DNA from: Lysobacteraceae bacterium
Lineage (GTDB): Bacteria; Pseudomonadota; Gammaproteobacteria; Xanthomonadales; BQJN01
Reading direction: 5' to 3'
NCBI GenBank assembly: GCA_021604725.1
Contig: BQJN01000026.1
Coordinates: forward strand, 1-47,427
DNA length: 47,427 bases
Each line of letters begins with the position of its first letter. The first letter of the stretch is position 1. The notes under the pieces are model-generated. The model had not been told where the DNA came from, did not search any database, and saw nothing but the letters and a program-made list of their open reading frames with translations. This document shows, in pieces, positions 24,154 to 32,588 of this stretch. The translations under genes were made by a program, and so were the position numbers.

Positions 24154-25932
24154 TCAACTGCCTGCCGCGCCGGTTTGTACGGCCCAAAGGGTTCGATACA
24201 GGCCGTCCTGCTCAAGTAGACTTTGATGAGTGCCTCGCTGGGTGACTTGACCTTGCTCAATCACCAGAATTTGGTCGGCATGGACGATGGTTGAAAGCCG
24301 ATGGGCGATCACCAGCGTGGTTTTGCAGCCGGCCAGACGCTGCAGCGAGCGCTGAATGGCCTGCTCGGTTTCATTGTCGACCGCCGAGGTGGCTTCATCC
24401 AATACCAGGATAGGCGAGTCCTTGAGCAATGCGCGGGCAATCGACAAGCGTTGGCGCTGACCGCCGGACAATTTCTGCCCGCGCTCTCCTACCAACGTAT
24501 CGAAACCGTTCGGCAGGGCCTGGATAAATCCAAGAGCTTCAGCCTGGGCTGCGGCATCGGTGATTTCATCCATACTGGCGTCTACCTTGCCGTAGGCGAT
24601 ATTCTCCGCCACGGTGCCGTCGAACAAAAAGACGTCCTGGCTAACAAAACCAATGGCTTGTCGAACCGAGTCGAGGGTCAGCTCATCAATCGGCTGACCA
24701 TCGATCAGGATGCGACCCTTGGTAGGAGAGTAAAAGCGCAGCAGCAGTTTGATCAGGCTGCTTTTGCCGGAGCCGGTTGGCCCGACCAATGCCACAGTTT
24801 GGCCCGGTTCGACATGCAAGCTGACATCGCTCAATACCTGAGCGCCATCACCGTAGGCCATGCTGACCCGTTCAAAAGCAACTTCGCCGCGTGAGTCGCG
24901 TAGCGCCAAGGCCTGCTCACCATCGCGTATGGCAATCGGTGTCTCAATCAGATTGACGATTCGACGTGTCGATGCCATGGCCCGCTCGTACAGGTCGACG
25001 GTCTCAGCCAGGCCGGTCATCGGCCACAGCAAGCGTTGCGTCAGAAACACCAATACACCGTACAAACCGGTATTGAGCTCGCCATTCAAGGTCTTGATGC
25101 CGCCCACCACCAGGGTCACCAGAAAGCCGGCCAGGATCGCCATGCGGATCACTGGAATGAAGGCGGAGCTGATGCGTATGGCTTTGCGGTTGGCTTCAAC
25201 GTAGCGCGCAGATTGCGCGGCCAGGGTTTCTGCCTCCAGGCGTTCGGCAGCAAAGCTCTTGATGGTGGCGATGCCATTGAGGTTGCCGTTGAGTCGAGCT
25301 GACAGGCGACCGACCAGATCGCGCACGTCGGCGTACAACGGCTGGGCGCGGCGCTGAAAATAAAAGGCACCCCACAAGATGATCGGAATGGGTGTGAAGG
25401 CAAACAGTGCGATCATCGGTGAGATAAAAAAGAACACCGAACCGACCGCCACCAGGGTCGTCGCCACTTGAATCAAGCTGTTTGCCCCACCGTTTAGGAA
25501 GCGCTCAAGCTGATTGACGTCGTCATTGAGAATTGACACCAGGTCGCCAACACGCCGGTCCTCAAACCAGGCCATTTCCAGCTGCTGAACGTGGCGATAG
25601 GCTTGCATTCGAAAATCATGCTGGATGTCTTGCGCCAGACCACGCCACAACAGCAAGTGGAAGTACTCGAACAGCGATTCGCCACCCCACACCAACAGCG
25701 TCAGTACGCCCAAGGCCATCATTTGCTGCACCGGATCGGTCAGACCCATCTCAGCAATAAAGGAGTCCTGCTGGCGGACCACCACGTCAATGGCGATGCC
25801 GATCAGGATCTCTGGCGCTATGTCGAACAGCTTGTTGACCACCGAACAGACCGTCGCCCAGATCATGCGCGCTCGATACGCAGCCGCATGGTGGAATAGT
25901 CGAAGCAATGGGGCTTGAGATTGCGTGGACAC
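24154..25932 (-). CDS. ABC exporter, fused permease and ATPase
   Basis: 592 aa from the GTG at 25930-25932. The frame is open for 134 more codons upstream, but typical homologues begin about ten residues before LLRLFHHAAAYRARMI, as here. Six transmembrane helices occupy ~20-310. The ATPase domain holds Walker A GPTGSGKSS (~381), signature LSGGQRQR (~487), Walker B ILVLDEAT (~506) and the H-loop IAHRLST. It should act as a homodimer. The substrate is unknown; the pattern is that of MsbA/MdlB-type lipid or multidrug exporters. It is divergent from the DUF3703 gene. Confidence 0.93.
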   Translation of the reverse strand: MSTQSQAPLLRLFHHAAAYRARMIWATVCSVVNKLFDIAPEILIGIAIDVVVRQQDSFIAEMGLTDPVQQMMALGVLTLLVWGGESLFEYFHLLLWRGLAQDIQHDFRMQAYRHVQQLEMAWFEDRRVGDLVSILNDDVNQLERFLNGGANSLIQVATTLVAVGSVFFFISPMIALFAFTPIPIILWGAFYFQRRAQPLYADVRDLVGRLSARLNGNLNGIATIKSFAAERLEAETLAAQSARYVEANRKAIRISSAFIPVIRMAILAGFLVTLVVGGIKTLNGELNTGLYGVLVFLTQRLLWPMTGLAETVDLYERAMASTRRIVNLIETPIAIRDGEQALALRDSRGEVAFERVSMAYGDGAQVLSDVSLHVEPGQTVALVGPTGSGKSSLIKLLLRFYSPTKGRILIDGQPIDELTLDSVRQAIGFVSQDVFLFDGTVAENIAYGKVDASMDEITDAAAQAEALGFIQALPNGFDTLVGERGQKLSGGQRQRLSIARALLKDSPILVLDEATSAVDNETEQAIQRSLQRLAGCKTTLVIAHRLSTIVHADQILVIEQGQVTQRGTHQSLLEQDGLYRTLWAVQTGAAGS

Positions 25933-26151
25933 GGCGTCAATCCGTACAGTGAGAATGTTTGGCGCATGGTAACGCGCTAGCGCGGGTAGATGGTAGACAA
26001 CAGACGGCGTCGCTACATGACCGATCATGCTGCGGATGAGGCGAGACCACGACAGGGCTGATAAACTAGGACCGCTGGTCTGGCCACTGCAGGCTTGAGG
26101 CTGAGCGCAGTCTGTATTCGATTCACCGCAGCGTCCCCAAGGACCGAGGCC

Positions 26152-26508
26152 ATGAGCTATCACCGTCTCCGCCAACACGTAGAACAGGAACTGACCGCCA
26201 GTCGACAGGCAGAGCGGCGCGGCGCGGCCAATGTTGCATTTCAGCACCTGGAACGGGCCCATGTGCTCGGACAATCCAGCACTGCCTTGCATGCTCGAGT
26301 GCACTGGTTGATGCTGTGCTGGGGGCTGCGTCACCGACGCTGGCGTGAAGTGGTGGGCCAGGTTCCCCGACTCATTGGCGCCGCGACCAAGACTGCCATC
26401 GGCTGGGTGCCGACTGGTAACACCGGTGGCAGCAATGTCAGCCCATTCAAGCCAATGCCGATTGCACAGGATTTGCAGGCCCGTATAGACGACGCCAACG
26501 CGCAGTGA
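26152..26508 (+). CDS. DUF3703 protein
   Basis: 118 aa from the ATG at 26152 with GAGG seven bases upstream. It has the family's conserved ERAHVLGQ, HWLMLCWGLRHRRW and the C-terminal PTGNTGGSNVSPFKPMPIA. DUF3703 proteins are small, soluble and uncharacterised; some sit near metal-resistance or regulatory genes. The stop codon overlaps the next start by one base (TGATG), so the gene is coupled to the YhiN-like flavoprotein. Confidence 0.9.
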   Translation: MSYHRLRQHVEQELTASRQAERRGAANVAFQHLERAHVLGQSSTALHARVHWLMLCWGLRHRRWREVVGQVPRLIGAATKTAIGWVPTGNTGGSNVSPFKPMPIAQDLQARIDDANAQ

Positions 26509-27707
26509 TGCAGGTTGATTGTGTGGTGATTGGCGGCGGTGCTGCCGGTCTGATGTGTGCAGCCACCGCAGGCCAGCGCGGTCGGTCGGTAATGGTGCTT
26601 GACCGCTCCAACAAGGTGGGCAAGAAGATACTGATGTCAGGAGGTGGGCGCTGCAATTTCACCAACCTGTACGCCGAGCCTGATAACTTCATCTCCGACA
26701 ATCCTCATTTTTGCAAGTCGGCCCTGTCACGCTACACCCAATACGATTTCCTGGATCTGATCGATCGCCACCAGTTGGCTTACCACGAGAAGACCCTCGG
26801 CCAGCTGTTTTGCGATAACAAATCGCGAGACATTTTGAACATCTTGCTGGCCGAGTGCGAATCGGCTGGGGTGCAGATTCATACCGATTGCCAGATCAGC
26901 AATGTCGAGCAGATCGAAGATGCCAAGCACCGGTTCGAGCTGAAAAGCAACCTTGGTAGCATCACTTGTCAGTCCCTGGTCGTGGCATCGGGCGGGCTGT
27001 CCATTCCAAAAATGGGAGCCAGTGGCTTTGGCTACGAGCTGGCTCGCCAGTTTGGCCTGAAGGTGACACCTTGTCATGCTGCCTTGGTGCCGTTCACGCT
27101 GAAAGGGCGATGGCTCAAGCTGGCCAGTGATTTGGCTGGCGTGTCGATGCCAGTTGTGGCCGAATGTCGTGGGCAGTCGTTCAAAGAGGCGATGTTGTTC
27201 ACTCACAAAGGTTTGAGTGGCCCGGCCGTGCTGCAGGTGTCGAACTACTGGTTTCCGGGTGATCAGGTGAGCATCAACTATCTGCCAGAGCTTGATCTGG
27301 CCGAATCCATTCGTGGCTGGCAACGGGAGTCGGGCAAGGCAGAATTGCGATCCCGACTGGCGACATTGCTGCCGAAGCGCTTCGTCGCAGCCTGGTTAAC
27401 GATCGACCCGGCGATTGCTGCCCTGCAGGTCATCCCCGTCAGCGAGCTCAACGCGCAGCAGATTGACCAGTTGTCGAATCACTTTCATCACTGGACCTTC
27501 GTGCCTGCCGGTACTGAGGGCTACAAGACGGCTGAGGTGACGCGCGGCGGTGTGGATGTGGACGGCGTGTCGTCAAAGACCTTTGAAGCCAAAACTGTGC
27601 CCGGCCTGTATTTCATCGGCGAGGTTCTTGATGTCACCGGTTGGCTGGGGGGCTACAACTTTCAGTGGGCCTGGGCCAGCGGTCATTGCGCCGGTGGCTA
27701 CGTTTGA
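26508..27707 (+). CDS. HI0933/YhiN-family FAD-dependent oxidoreductase
   Basis: 399 aa from the ATG at 26508. The dinucleotide-binding motif VVIGGGAAGLMCA is near residue 7. KVGKKILMSGGGRCNFTN is the diagnostic stretch of the YhiN family. Later motifs are LVVASGGLSIPKMG, the two-helix domain, TRGGVDVDGVSSKTFEAK and FIGEVLDVTGWLGGYNFQWAWASG, which closes on FAD. The reaction is unknown, although members are related to TrmFO-like and BaiN-like flavoproteins. It is cotranscribed with DUF3703. Confidence 0.93.
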   Translation: MQVDCVVIGGGAAGLMCAATAGQRGRSVMVLDRSNKVGKKILMSGGGRCNFTNLYAEPDNFISDNPHFCKSALSRYTQYDFLDLIDRHQLAYHEKTLGQLFCDNKSRDILNILLAECESAGVQIHTDCQISNVEQIEDAKHRFELKSNLGSITCQSLVVASGGLSIPKMGASGFGYELARQFGLKVTPCHAALVPFTLKGRWLKLASDLAGVSMPVVAECRGQSFKEAMLFTHKGLSGPAVLQVSNYWFPGDQVSINYLPELDLAESIRGWQRESGKAELRSRLATLLPKRFVAAWLTIDPAIAALQVIPVSELNAQQIDQLSNHFHHWTFVPAGTEGYKTAEVTRGGVDVDGVSSKTFEAKTVPGLYFIGEVLDVTGWLGGYNFQWAWASGHCAGGYV

Positions 27708-27754
27708 GGTGAAAACGAGACTGAACGCAGAAACCCGATTTCAGAAGGACAATT

Positions 27755-29218
27755 ATGGTGAGTACTGACGTGGACGAATCCTCCCTGGGGCAAGAGTTTC
27801 GGGATGAAATGCAGGAACTTCTGGCACCACTTCAGCAGTCGCTGGCATCGGTCATTGATCAAACCGATGGACGCATCGCGTTGCCGCCGAACGCGGCCGA
27901 TGCGCTGGAGGGGTTTCACCAGTCGCTGCCGGACACCGGCACCGGCGCGGCCAAAGCGATTGAGCAGCTGCTGGCACTCAACGAAAGCGCCGGTGGAAAC
28001 ACCGGGGGCCCAAAATGTTTTCACTTCGTTATCGGCGGCAGCACCCCGGCGGCGCTGGCGGCAGACTTGCTAGCCACCGCTTACGAGACGATCACTTATA
28101 CCTGGGTATTGTCACCGGTCGGTGTGCAAATGGAACTGCAGGCCCTGGATTGGCTGAAACAACTGTTCGGTTTGCCTCGGGCTTGGTCGGGCGTAATGGT
28201 GACCGGTGCCACCATGGCGAATTTCGTTTGCCTGGCTGCGGCGCGGCAATGGTGGGGTGAGCAGCATGGATTTGACGTTTCTGAGACTGGCCTCAGTGGC
28301 AAGCCTCAAATGCCGGTGTTGTCATCAGGGTTCATCCATGCCAGTACGCTAAAGTGCCTGGCTGTACAGGGCATTGGTCGGGGTAATGTTCAGCGTTTCG
28401 CTGGTGATGATTTCGGTCGCCTGGATCTGCAGGCCATGGAACGCGCGTTAATCGAGCTTGACGGCCAACCGGCGCTGGTGATCGTAAACGCTGGCGAAGT
28501 CAATGCCGGTGAGTTCGACCCCGTAAACGACGTCATTGCGCTGGCCCGTCAACATAACTGTTGGGTCCATGTCGATGGTGCCTTCGGTTTGTTCGCCAAG
28601 CTGTCACCTCGCACTGAACACCTTGTTGAAGGCGTTGACCAAGCCGATTCGGTCACAGTCGATGGCCATAAATGGCTGAATGTTCCCTACGACTCCGGAT
28701 ACGCGTTCGTTCGAGATTACGGATTGATGGCCAAAGCGTTTCGTTATTCTGCCGATTACCTGCCAGAGGAAAACCGGGAACGACCAACACCAGGTGCGAT
28801 CGGTCCCGAGAGCTCCCGTCGAGCTAGAAGTTTTGCGGTCTGGGCGACCTTGCAAGCCTATGGTCGCAACGGCCAGCAGCGAATCGTCGAACATTGCCTG
28901 GATGTGGCGCAGCATTTTGCTCGCCAGGTTGAGCGGGCGCCGCAGCTTGAGTTGATGAATGTGGTCAACCTCAACATTGTGGCGTTTCGCTACAACCCTG
29001 GGGGTATGAATAACGACCAGTTGGATGACTTGAACGCCAGTTTGGGTGAAGCTGTGTTGGCCGACGGCCGTTTCTTGGTGGGCACCTCAAAAATTGGACC
29101 TAGAACAATTTTTCGCCCAGCCTTTTCCAATTGGCGTACTCGCTTCAGTGATGTTGAGGAGTTCGCCGAGGTGGTGTTGGTGCTTGGTCAGCGCATGATG
29201 GATGGAAGGCGAATTTAG
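27755..29218 (+). CDS. PLP-dependent group II decarboxylase
   Basis: 487 aa. AAGGA lies seven bases before the ATG. The fold-type I PLP signature is VTVDGHKWLN with Lys306 as the Schiff-base lysine. HVDGAFG holds the ring-binding Asp, and VTGATMANFVCLAAAR is the phosphate-binding part. It belongs to the aromatic-L-amino-acid/glutamate decarboxylase clan, so it should make an amine or related product from an amino acid. The substrate cannot be read from the sequence. The gene ends in front of the repeat-rich gap and has no visible terminator. Confidence 0.93.
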   Translation: MVSTDVDESSLGQEFRDEMQELLAPLQQSLASVIDQTDGRIALPPNAADALEGFHQSLPDTGTGAAKAIEQLLALNESAGGNTGGPKCFHFVIGGSTPAALAADLLATAYETITYTWVLSPVGVQMELQALDWLKQLFGLPRAWSGVMVTGATMANFVCLAAARQWWGEQHGFDVSETGLSGKPQMPVLSSGFIHASTLKCLAVQGIGRGNVQRFAGDDFGRLDLQAMERALIELDGQPALVIVNAGEVNAGEFDPVNDVIALARQHNCWVHVDGAFGLFAKLSPRTEHLVEGVDQADSVTVDGHKWLNVPYDSGYAFVRDYGLMAKAFRYSADYLPEENRERPTPGAIGPESSRRARSFAVWATLQAYGRNGQQRIVEHCLDVAQHFARQVERAPQLELMNVVNLNIVAFRYNPGGMNNDQLDDLNASLGEAVLADGRFLVGTSKIGPRTIFRPAFSNWRTRFSDVEEFAEVVLVLGQRMMDGRRI

Positions 29219-29265
29219 GTCGGCTCAACCCCGAACTGTTCATTGGCGAGGTCCTTGCGGCACCA

Positions 29266-29311
29266 GCTAGAGGTCGTCCACGATTAGCCATCCATGGCTA
29301 ACGCGGACACG
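29266..29311. repeat. Perfect 46-bp dispersed repeat C, copy 2
   Basis: Identical to 22117-22162 in the same orientation. Here the flanks add a further stem, CACCAGC with GCTGGTG, around the hairpin. It begins the repeat-filled gap between the decarboxylase and the YiaW-like gene. Confidence 0.85.
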
Positions 29312-29338
29312 GTGCTGGTGGATACGTTTGCGGTGGTC

Positions 29339-29378
29339 CCGTCATTACGGGCCTGGATGCGGAATGCAGAATCAGTGT
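29339..29378. repeat. Degenerate left arm of repeat D
   Basis: Resembles the start of the copies at 29386 and 29593 with several mismatches (GTCATTACGGGCC). No right arm follows, so it looks like a decayed copy. Confidence 0.55.
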
Positions 29379-29385
29379 CGCACCT

Positions 29386-29525
29386 AACGTCATTCCGGGC
29401 CTGGACCCGGAATCCAGAAGCAGTGCCAGTAAAGCAGCGTCCGCAGCCTGTGGATTCCGGATCAAGTCCGGAATGACAGAAGACTAAAGCCCAGAATGTC
29501 AAAAGGACTGAAGTCCGGAATCACG
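29386..29525. repeat. MITE-like inverted-repeat element D, copy 1
   Basis: The arms at 29389-29416 and 29451-29477 are inverted repeats of 27-28 bases with four or five mismatches. Each arm is itself palindromic (TTCCGGG...CCCGGAA). A tail with AAGTCCGGAAT follows. The unit recurs at 29593-29764. Short open frames here are repeat-derived and are not called as genes. Confidence 0.85.
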
Positions 29526-29592
29526 AAATGTTGGGTCGCAACTGTTCGTTTATGCAAGCTTACGTGGCAACCTTGACCACCCAGCGTTACCC

Positions 29593-29764
29593 AACGTCAT
29601 TCCGGGCCTGGACCCGGAATCCAGAAGCAGTGCCAGTAAAGCTGCGTCCGCAGCCGTGGATTCCGGATCAAGTCCCGAATGACAGAAGACTAAAGCCCAG
29701 AATGTCCGGAATGACAGAAGACTAAAGCCCGGAATGTCAAAAAGGACTAAAGTCCGTAATCACG
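29593..29764. repeat. MITE-like inverted-repeat element D, copy 2, with a tandem duplication
   Basis: Nearly identical to copy 1 (arms 29596-29623 and 29657-29683) and ends with the same tail. It differs by a 32-base internal tandem duplication: 29677-29708 repeats at 29709-29738. The 763-base gap 29219-29981 therefore holds repeat C, a decayed and two full copies of D, and a promoter, and no gene. Confidence 0.85.
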
Positions 29765-29860
29765 CACAGAAGAGCCGCCTATACCTGGAAACTCGTCTCC
29801 CAGCAGGGTAACGCGCAGCTTCGATGTCGTGACGAGTCATCATGACGTGAGCCGGCACGC

Positions 29861-29888
29861 TTATCAGCAATACGAAATTTAGTAAAAT
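29861..29888 (+). promoter_or_regulatory. Predicted promoter of the YiaW-YiaV pair
   Basis: TTATCA (29861-29866) and TAAAAT (29883-29888) are separated by 16 bases in an AT-rich patch. Transcription would start near 29895, about 87 bases before the GTG at 29982. Confidence 0.4.
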
Positions 29889-29981
29889 TGAGGCTACGCT
29901 CCTGGTCGCCTGCTCTTTGCTGTGACACATGAGTTAAACTCCATTTCTCGAATGACCCTGATGGTGCCTCAGGAGGCCCCT

Positions 29982-30317
29982 GTGTTGCTAGATTACTTCG
30001 CTTTGGTGTTGGTGTTTTTTGTGGCGATCACCCTGTTTTACGGCATTATCGCCATTCACGACATCCCGTATGAGATCGCCGTCCATCGCCATCATCCACA
30101 CCAGGATGCCATTCATGTCGCGGGTTGGGTCAGCTTGTTTACCTTGCACCTGATCTGGCCGTTTCTGTGGATATGGGCCACCTTGTATCGGGACGATAGA
30201 GGTTGGGGCTTTACCACCACGCAGCGCCAGGATCACGACTGGATCGCTGCTGTTGAGCGGCTGACCAAACGCGTCGATGAACTGGAAGCGGATAAACAAG
30301 CGAGCAAGGAGGTTTAG
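29982..30317 (+). CDS. yiaW: DUF3302 (YiaW-like) inner-membrane protein
   Basis: 111 aa. A perfect AGGAGG (29971-29976) lies five bases before a GTG at 29982, and the protein then begins LLDYFAL as in E. coli YiaW. An upstream in-frame GTG at 29922 would add 20 unmatched residues. Two transmembrane helices (VLVFFVAITLFYGII and VAGWVSLFTLHLIWPFLWIWATLY) flank the conserved IAIHDIPYEIAVHRHHPHQDAIHVAG loop. The end is a short coiled coil. Homologues sit beside an HlyD-type subunit, as here, and may be small partners of the efflux complex. Confidence 0.93.
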   Translation: MLLDYFALVLVFFVAITLFYGIIAIHDIPYEIAVHRHHPHQDAIHVAGWVSLFTLHLIWPFLWIWATLYRDDRGWGFTTTQRQDHDWIAAVERLTKRVDELEADKQASKEV

Positions 30318-30322
30318 GCGCG

Positions 30323-31447
30323 ATGGATTTGTTACTGATTCTGACCTACGCGGCCTTGTGCATTGGTGTGTTCAAGGTGTTCAACATCCCCCTCAACAAG
30401 TGGACGGTGCCGACGGCGATCCTCGGCGGCATCGCTCTAATCGGCACCATGCTGCTGATCATGAATTACAACCACCCCTACGCCAAATATGCCAAGGAGG
30501 TATTCATCTCGGTGCCCATCGTGCCGGAGGTGCGCGGTACGGTAATCGCCGTAGAAGTGGTGGCCAACCAGCCGGTGAAGCAAGGGGATGTTCTGTTTCG
30601 CATTGACCCGGTGCCGTACGAGTTGGCCGTGGTGCGCCTGCGCGCACAGCTTTCTGATGCCGGCCAGGGCGTCCTGGAACAGGAAGAGGCCTACAATTCT
30701 GCACGCGCCCGGGTTGCACAGGCTCGGGCGGAGCGAGATCGGGCAGAGGAAACCTTCAACCGCTACGCTGCGGCGCCGATGGCGTTCTCTGAGCAACAGA
30801 TCACCAATCGACGCCAGCAATATCTGGCGGCGCAAGCCGCGCTGGAAGCCGCACAGGCCGATGAGCAGCAGGCTCGCCTGCGGATGGACACCAACTTCGA
30901 AGGCGAGGATGCCAGGGTAGCCGAGTTGCGAGCTGCGTTGCGGCAGGCCGAGTACGATCTGCAACACACCGTAGTGCGCGCACCCAGCGATGGTGTGGTA
31001 ACCCAATTGACGCTGCGGCCAGGTGTGATGGCAGTGCCCCTGCCGCTGCGCCCGGCTTTGGTCTTCATACCGAAGCAGCCACAACGCATCGCCGGCAGCT
31101 TCTGGCAGAACTCGATGGGCCTGATACACCCCGGTCAAGAAGCCGAAGTGATCTTCGATGCTGTTCCCGGCCATGTCTTCAAAGGTCAGGTCGAGCAGTT
31201 GCTTCCAGCGATGGCAGAAGGTGAGGTGCAATACGGCGGCACCTTGATCGGCGGCCGCCTGTTGAGTCAGCCAGGTCGGGCGATTGCAATGGTCGTATTG
31301 GACGAGGATCTGCGTGAATACAATCTGCCGCTGGGCGCACAAGGCCAGATCGCGGTTTATACCGACTCATTCACCCATGTATCGGTGATCCGTCGAGTGT
31401 TGCTGCGCATGCTGGGCTGGCTCAACTATGTCTATCCATTGAAGTGA
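30323..31447 (+). CDS. yiaV: HlyD-family membrane fusion protein (YiaV-like)
   Basis: 374 aa from the ATG at 30323, with AGGAGG at the end of the preceding gene. Two N-terminal helices (residues ~3-20 and ~30-50) anchor it. The lipoyl/barrel-sandwich halves are VPEVRGTVIAVEVVANQPVKQGDVLFRIDP and YDLQHTVVRAPSDGVVTQL. Between them lies a long Ala/Glu/Arg coiled coil (~110-205). The beta-barrel follows. It is a periplasmic adaptor of the YibH/YiaV/AaeA type. No outer-membrane channel gene is adjacent, so a partner elsewhere is needed. It ends six bases before the convergent metallopeptidase gene. Confidence 0.92.
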   Translation: MDLLLILTYAALCIGVFKVFNIPLNKWTVPTAILGGIALIGTMLLIMNYNHPYAKYAKEVFISVPIVPEVRGTVIAVEVVANQPVKQGDVLFRIDPVPYELAVVRLRAQLSDAGQGVLEQEEAYNSARARVAQARAERDRAEETFNRYAAAPMAFSEQQITNRRQQYLAAQAALEAAQADEQQARLRMDTNFEGEDARVAELRAALRQAEYDLQHTVVRAPSDGVVTQLTLRPGVMAVPLPLRPALVFIPKQPQRIAGSFWQNSMGLIHPGQEAEVIFDAVPGHVFKGQVEQLLPAMAEGEVQYGGTLIGGRLLSQPGRAIAMVVLDEDLREYNLPLGAQGQIAVYTDSFTHVSVIRRVLLRMLGWLNYVYPLK

Positions 31448-31453
31448 CATTGA

Positions 31454-32578
31454 TCAGTAGGCCAGATGGGGCTCGAGGATAACGTCCCAACTGGTGGCTT
31501 TCTGCTCCCATTCGGCCGGGCAGCGCACCGCTCGCTCCTCAGGAAGAAGGCCGTCGCTGACAACACCCTGAAAACGGTCCGGGTCGCTGCCGTAGAGCAT
31601 GCACAGAATATCGTAGTAGCGTTGGCCGCTCAGTGAATGCTCGCCCCAAACCATGCCAGCTTTCCCTTCACTCGCCAACTCCCAGGCCTTGAAGGTGCCC
31701 AGGGCAGAAAGTACTGGATCGACGTCATCCACGTCCAACAGCAAGACGGTCGCCAGCGCGTCTACCGAGTCTTCTTCACGTCCGGTCACCGGTAATTGAA
31801 GAATGTCGACCAGCGCATGGCCCATCTCATGCAGCAGAGTGAAGCCGCCCCCGTCAGTCACTGCCTCAGCAATCTCTTGATCAGGTACACCCATCTGCGT
31901 CAGCGCAGCGGCCAACTCGTAAAACAACTCGTAGCACATGACGATGGCACGTGGTTCGGGATCGTAGAAGGCGTTGGCTTGACCGCAGGCCTGGAAGGTA
32001 ACGGGTATGTCATGAGGCAAATGAATATAGGAATCGATGTCATCTGCCAGCTCGACGAAGATGGGAGCGCTCTCTAGCGTCGAACGCAAGGCGTTGTATG
32101 ACTCTGTGATCTCAGGATCGTCTAACGTCGGCGGTGGTACGAACTGCACCACGAACTGACCGCCGCTGCTTTGGCTTTGTACATGTTGGCCGTTCAATCG
32201 TGCATCGCAAATGTCGACCAGTTCATCAAGTGTATCTACAGTAAGGTCAATGGCATGGCCAAGCTCATCCAGACCGGGCGCTTGCATCATTGCATCCAGA
32301 TCATTGCTCAGGTGTTGGCCATACTCCATGCTCTGGCTATCGCCGGATGCGATCAGGTCGTCGGCAAACTGATAAGTGGTGTTAGCGGCGTCATTGACCG
32401 ATTGGTCAATTGCTTCGGCTTCTGCCATGGTCAATGTGTCGATATCCAGCTGGTAGATGCCTTCGGCCATTTCGTTCCAACCGTCGGCAATATCATTGAT
32501 ATCGTCGCAAACAGAGGCTGCAGCCAGGCTGCCGGCAAAAAGGGGTACCAGGCAACACATGCCTCCAAGGACTGTCAT
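31454..32578 (-). CDS. Exported DUF4344-type metallopeptidase
   Basis: 374 aa from the ATG at 32576-32578. It starts a signal peptide (MTVLGGMCCLVPLFAGSLAAA); the longer frame has none. The zinc motif is HEMGH (His250, Glu251, His254), with the third ligand probably in the downstream REEDSVDALA. CYELFYEL just before it is typical of DUF4344. Residues ~25-150 are an extra Asp/Glu-rich helical region. Function is unknown beyond predicted zinc peptidase activity. It starts ten bases after the DUF418 gene, so the two form an operon. Confidence 0.88.
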   Translation of the reverse strand: MTVLGGMCCLVPLFAGSLAAASVCDDINDIADGWNEMAEGIYQLDIDTLTMAEAEAIDQSVNDAANTTYQFADDLIASGDSQSMEYGQHLSNDLDAMMQAPGLDELGHAIDLTVDTLDELVDICDARLNGQHVQSQSSGGQFVVQFVPPPTLDDPEITESYNALRSTLESAPIFVELADDIDSYIHLPHDIPVTFQACGQANAFYDPEPRAIVMCYELFYELAAALTQMGVPDQEIAEAVTDGGGFTLLHEMGHALVDILQLPVTGREEDSVDALATVLLLDVDDVDPVLSALGTFKAWELASEGKAGMVWGEHSLSGQRYYDILCMLYGSDPDRFQGVVSDGLLPEERAVRCPAEWEQKATSWDVILEPHLAY

Positions 32579-32588
32579 ATTTCTCAAC

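Noticed and set aside
29284-29725. Short open frames (60-72 codons) in the repeat block
   Set aside because: They are encoded by the palindromic repeats themselves and share repeated peptides from the two copies of repeat D.
29339-29764. Possible CRISPR array in the repeat block
   Set aside because: Repeats are two long, internally palindromic units with an irregular spacing and no cas genes, so this is not CRISPR.
30437-31342. Long open frame on the minus strand inside the YiaV-like gene (301 codons)
   Set aside because: It is antisense to the clear HlyD-type gene. Its His/Gln-rich translation shows no domain.
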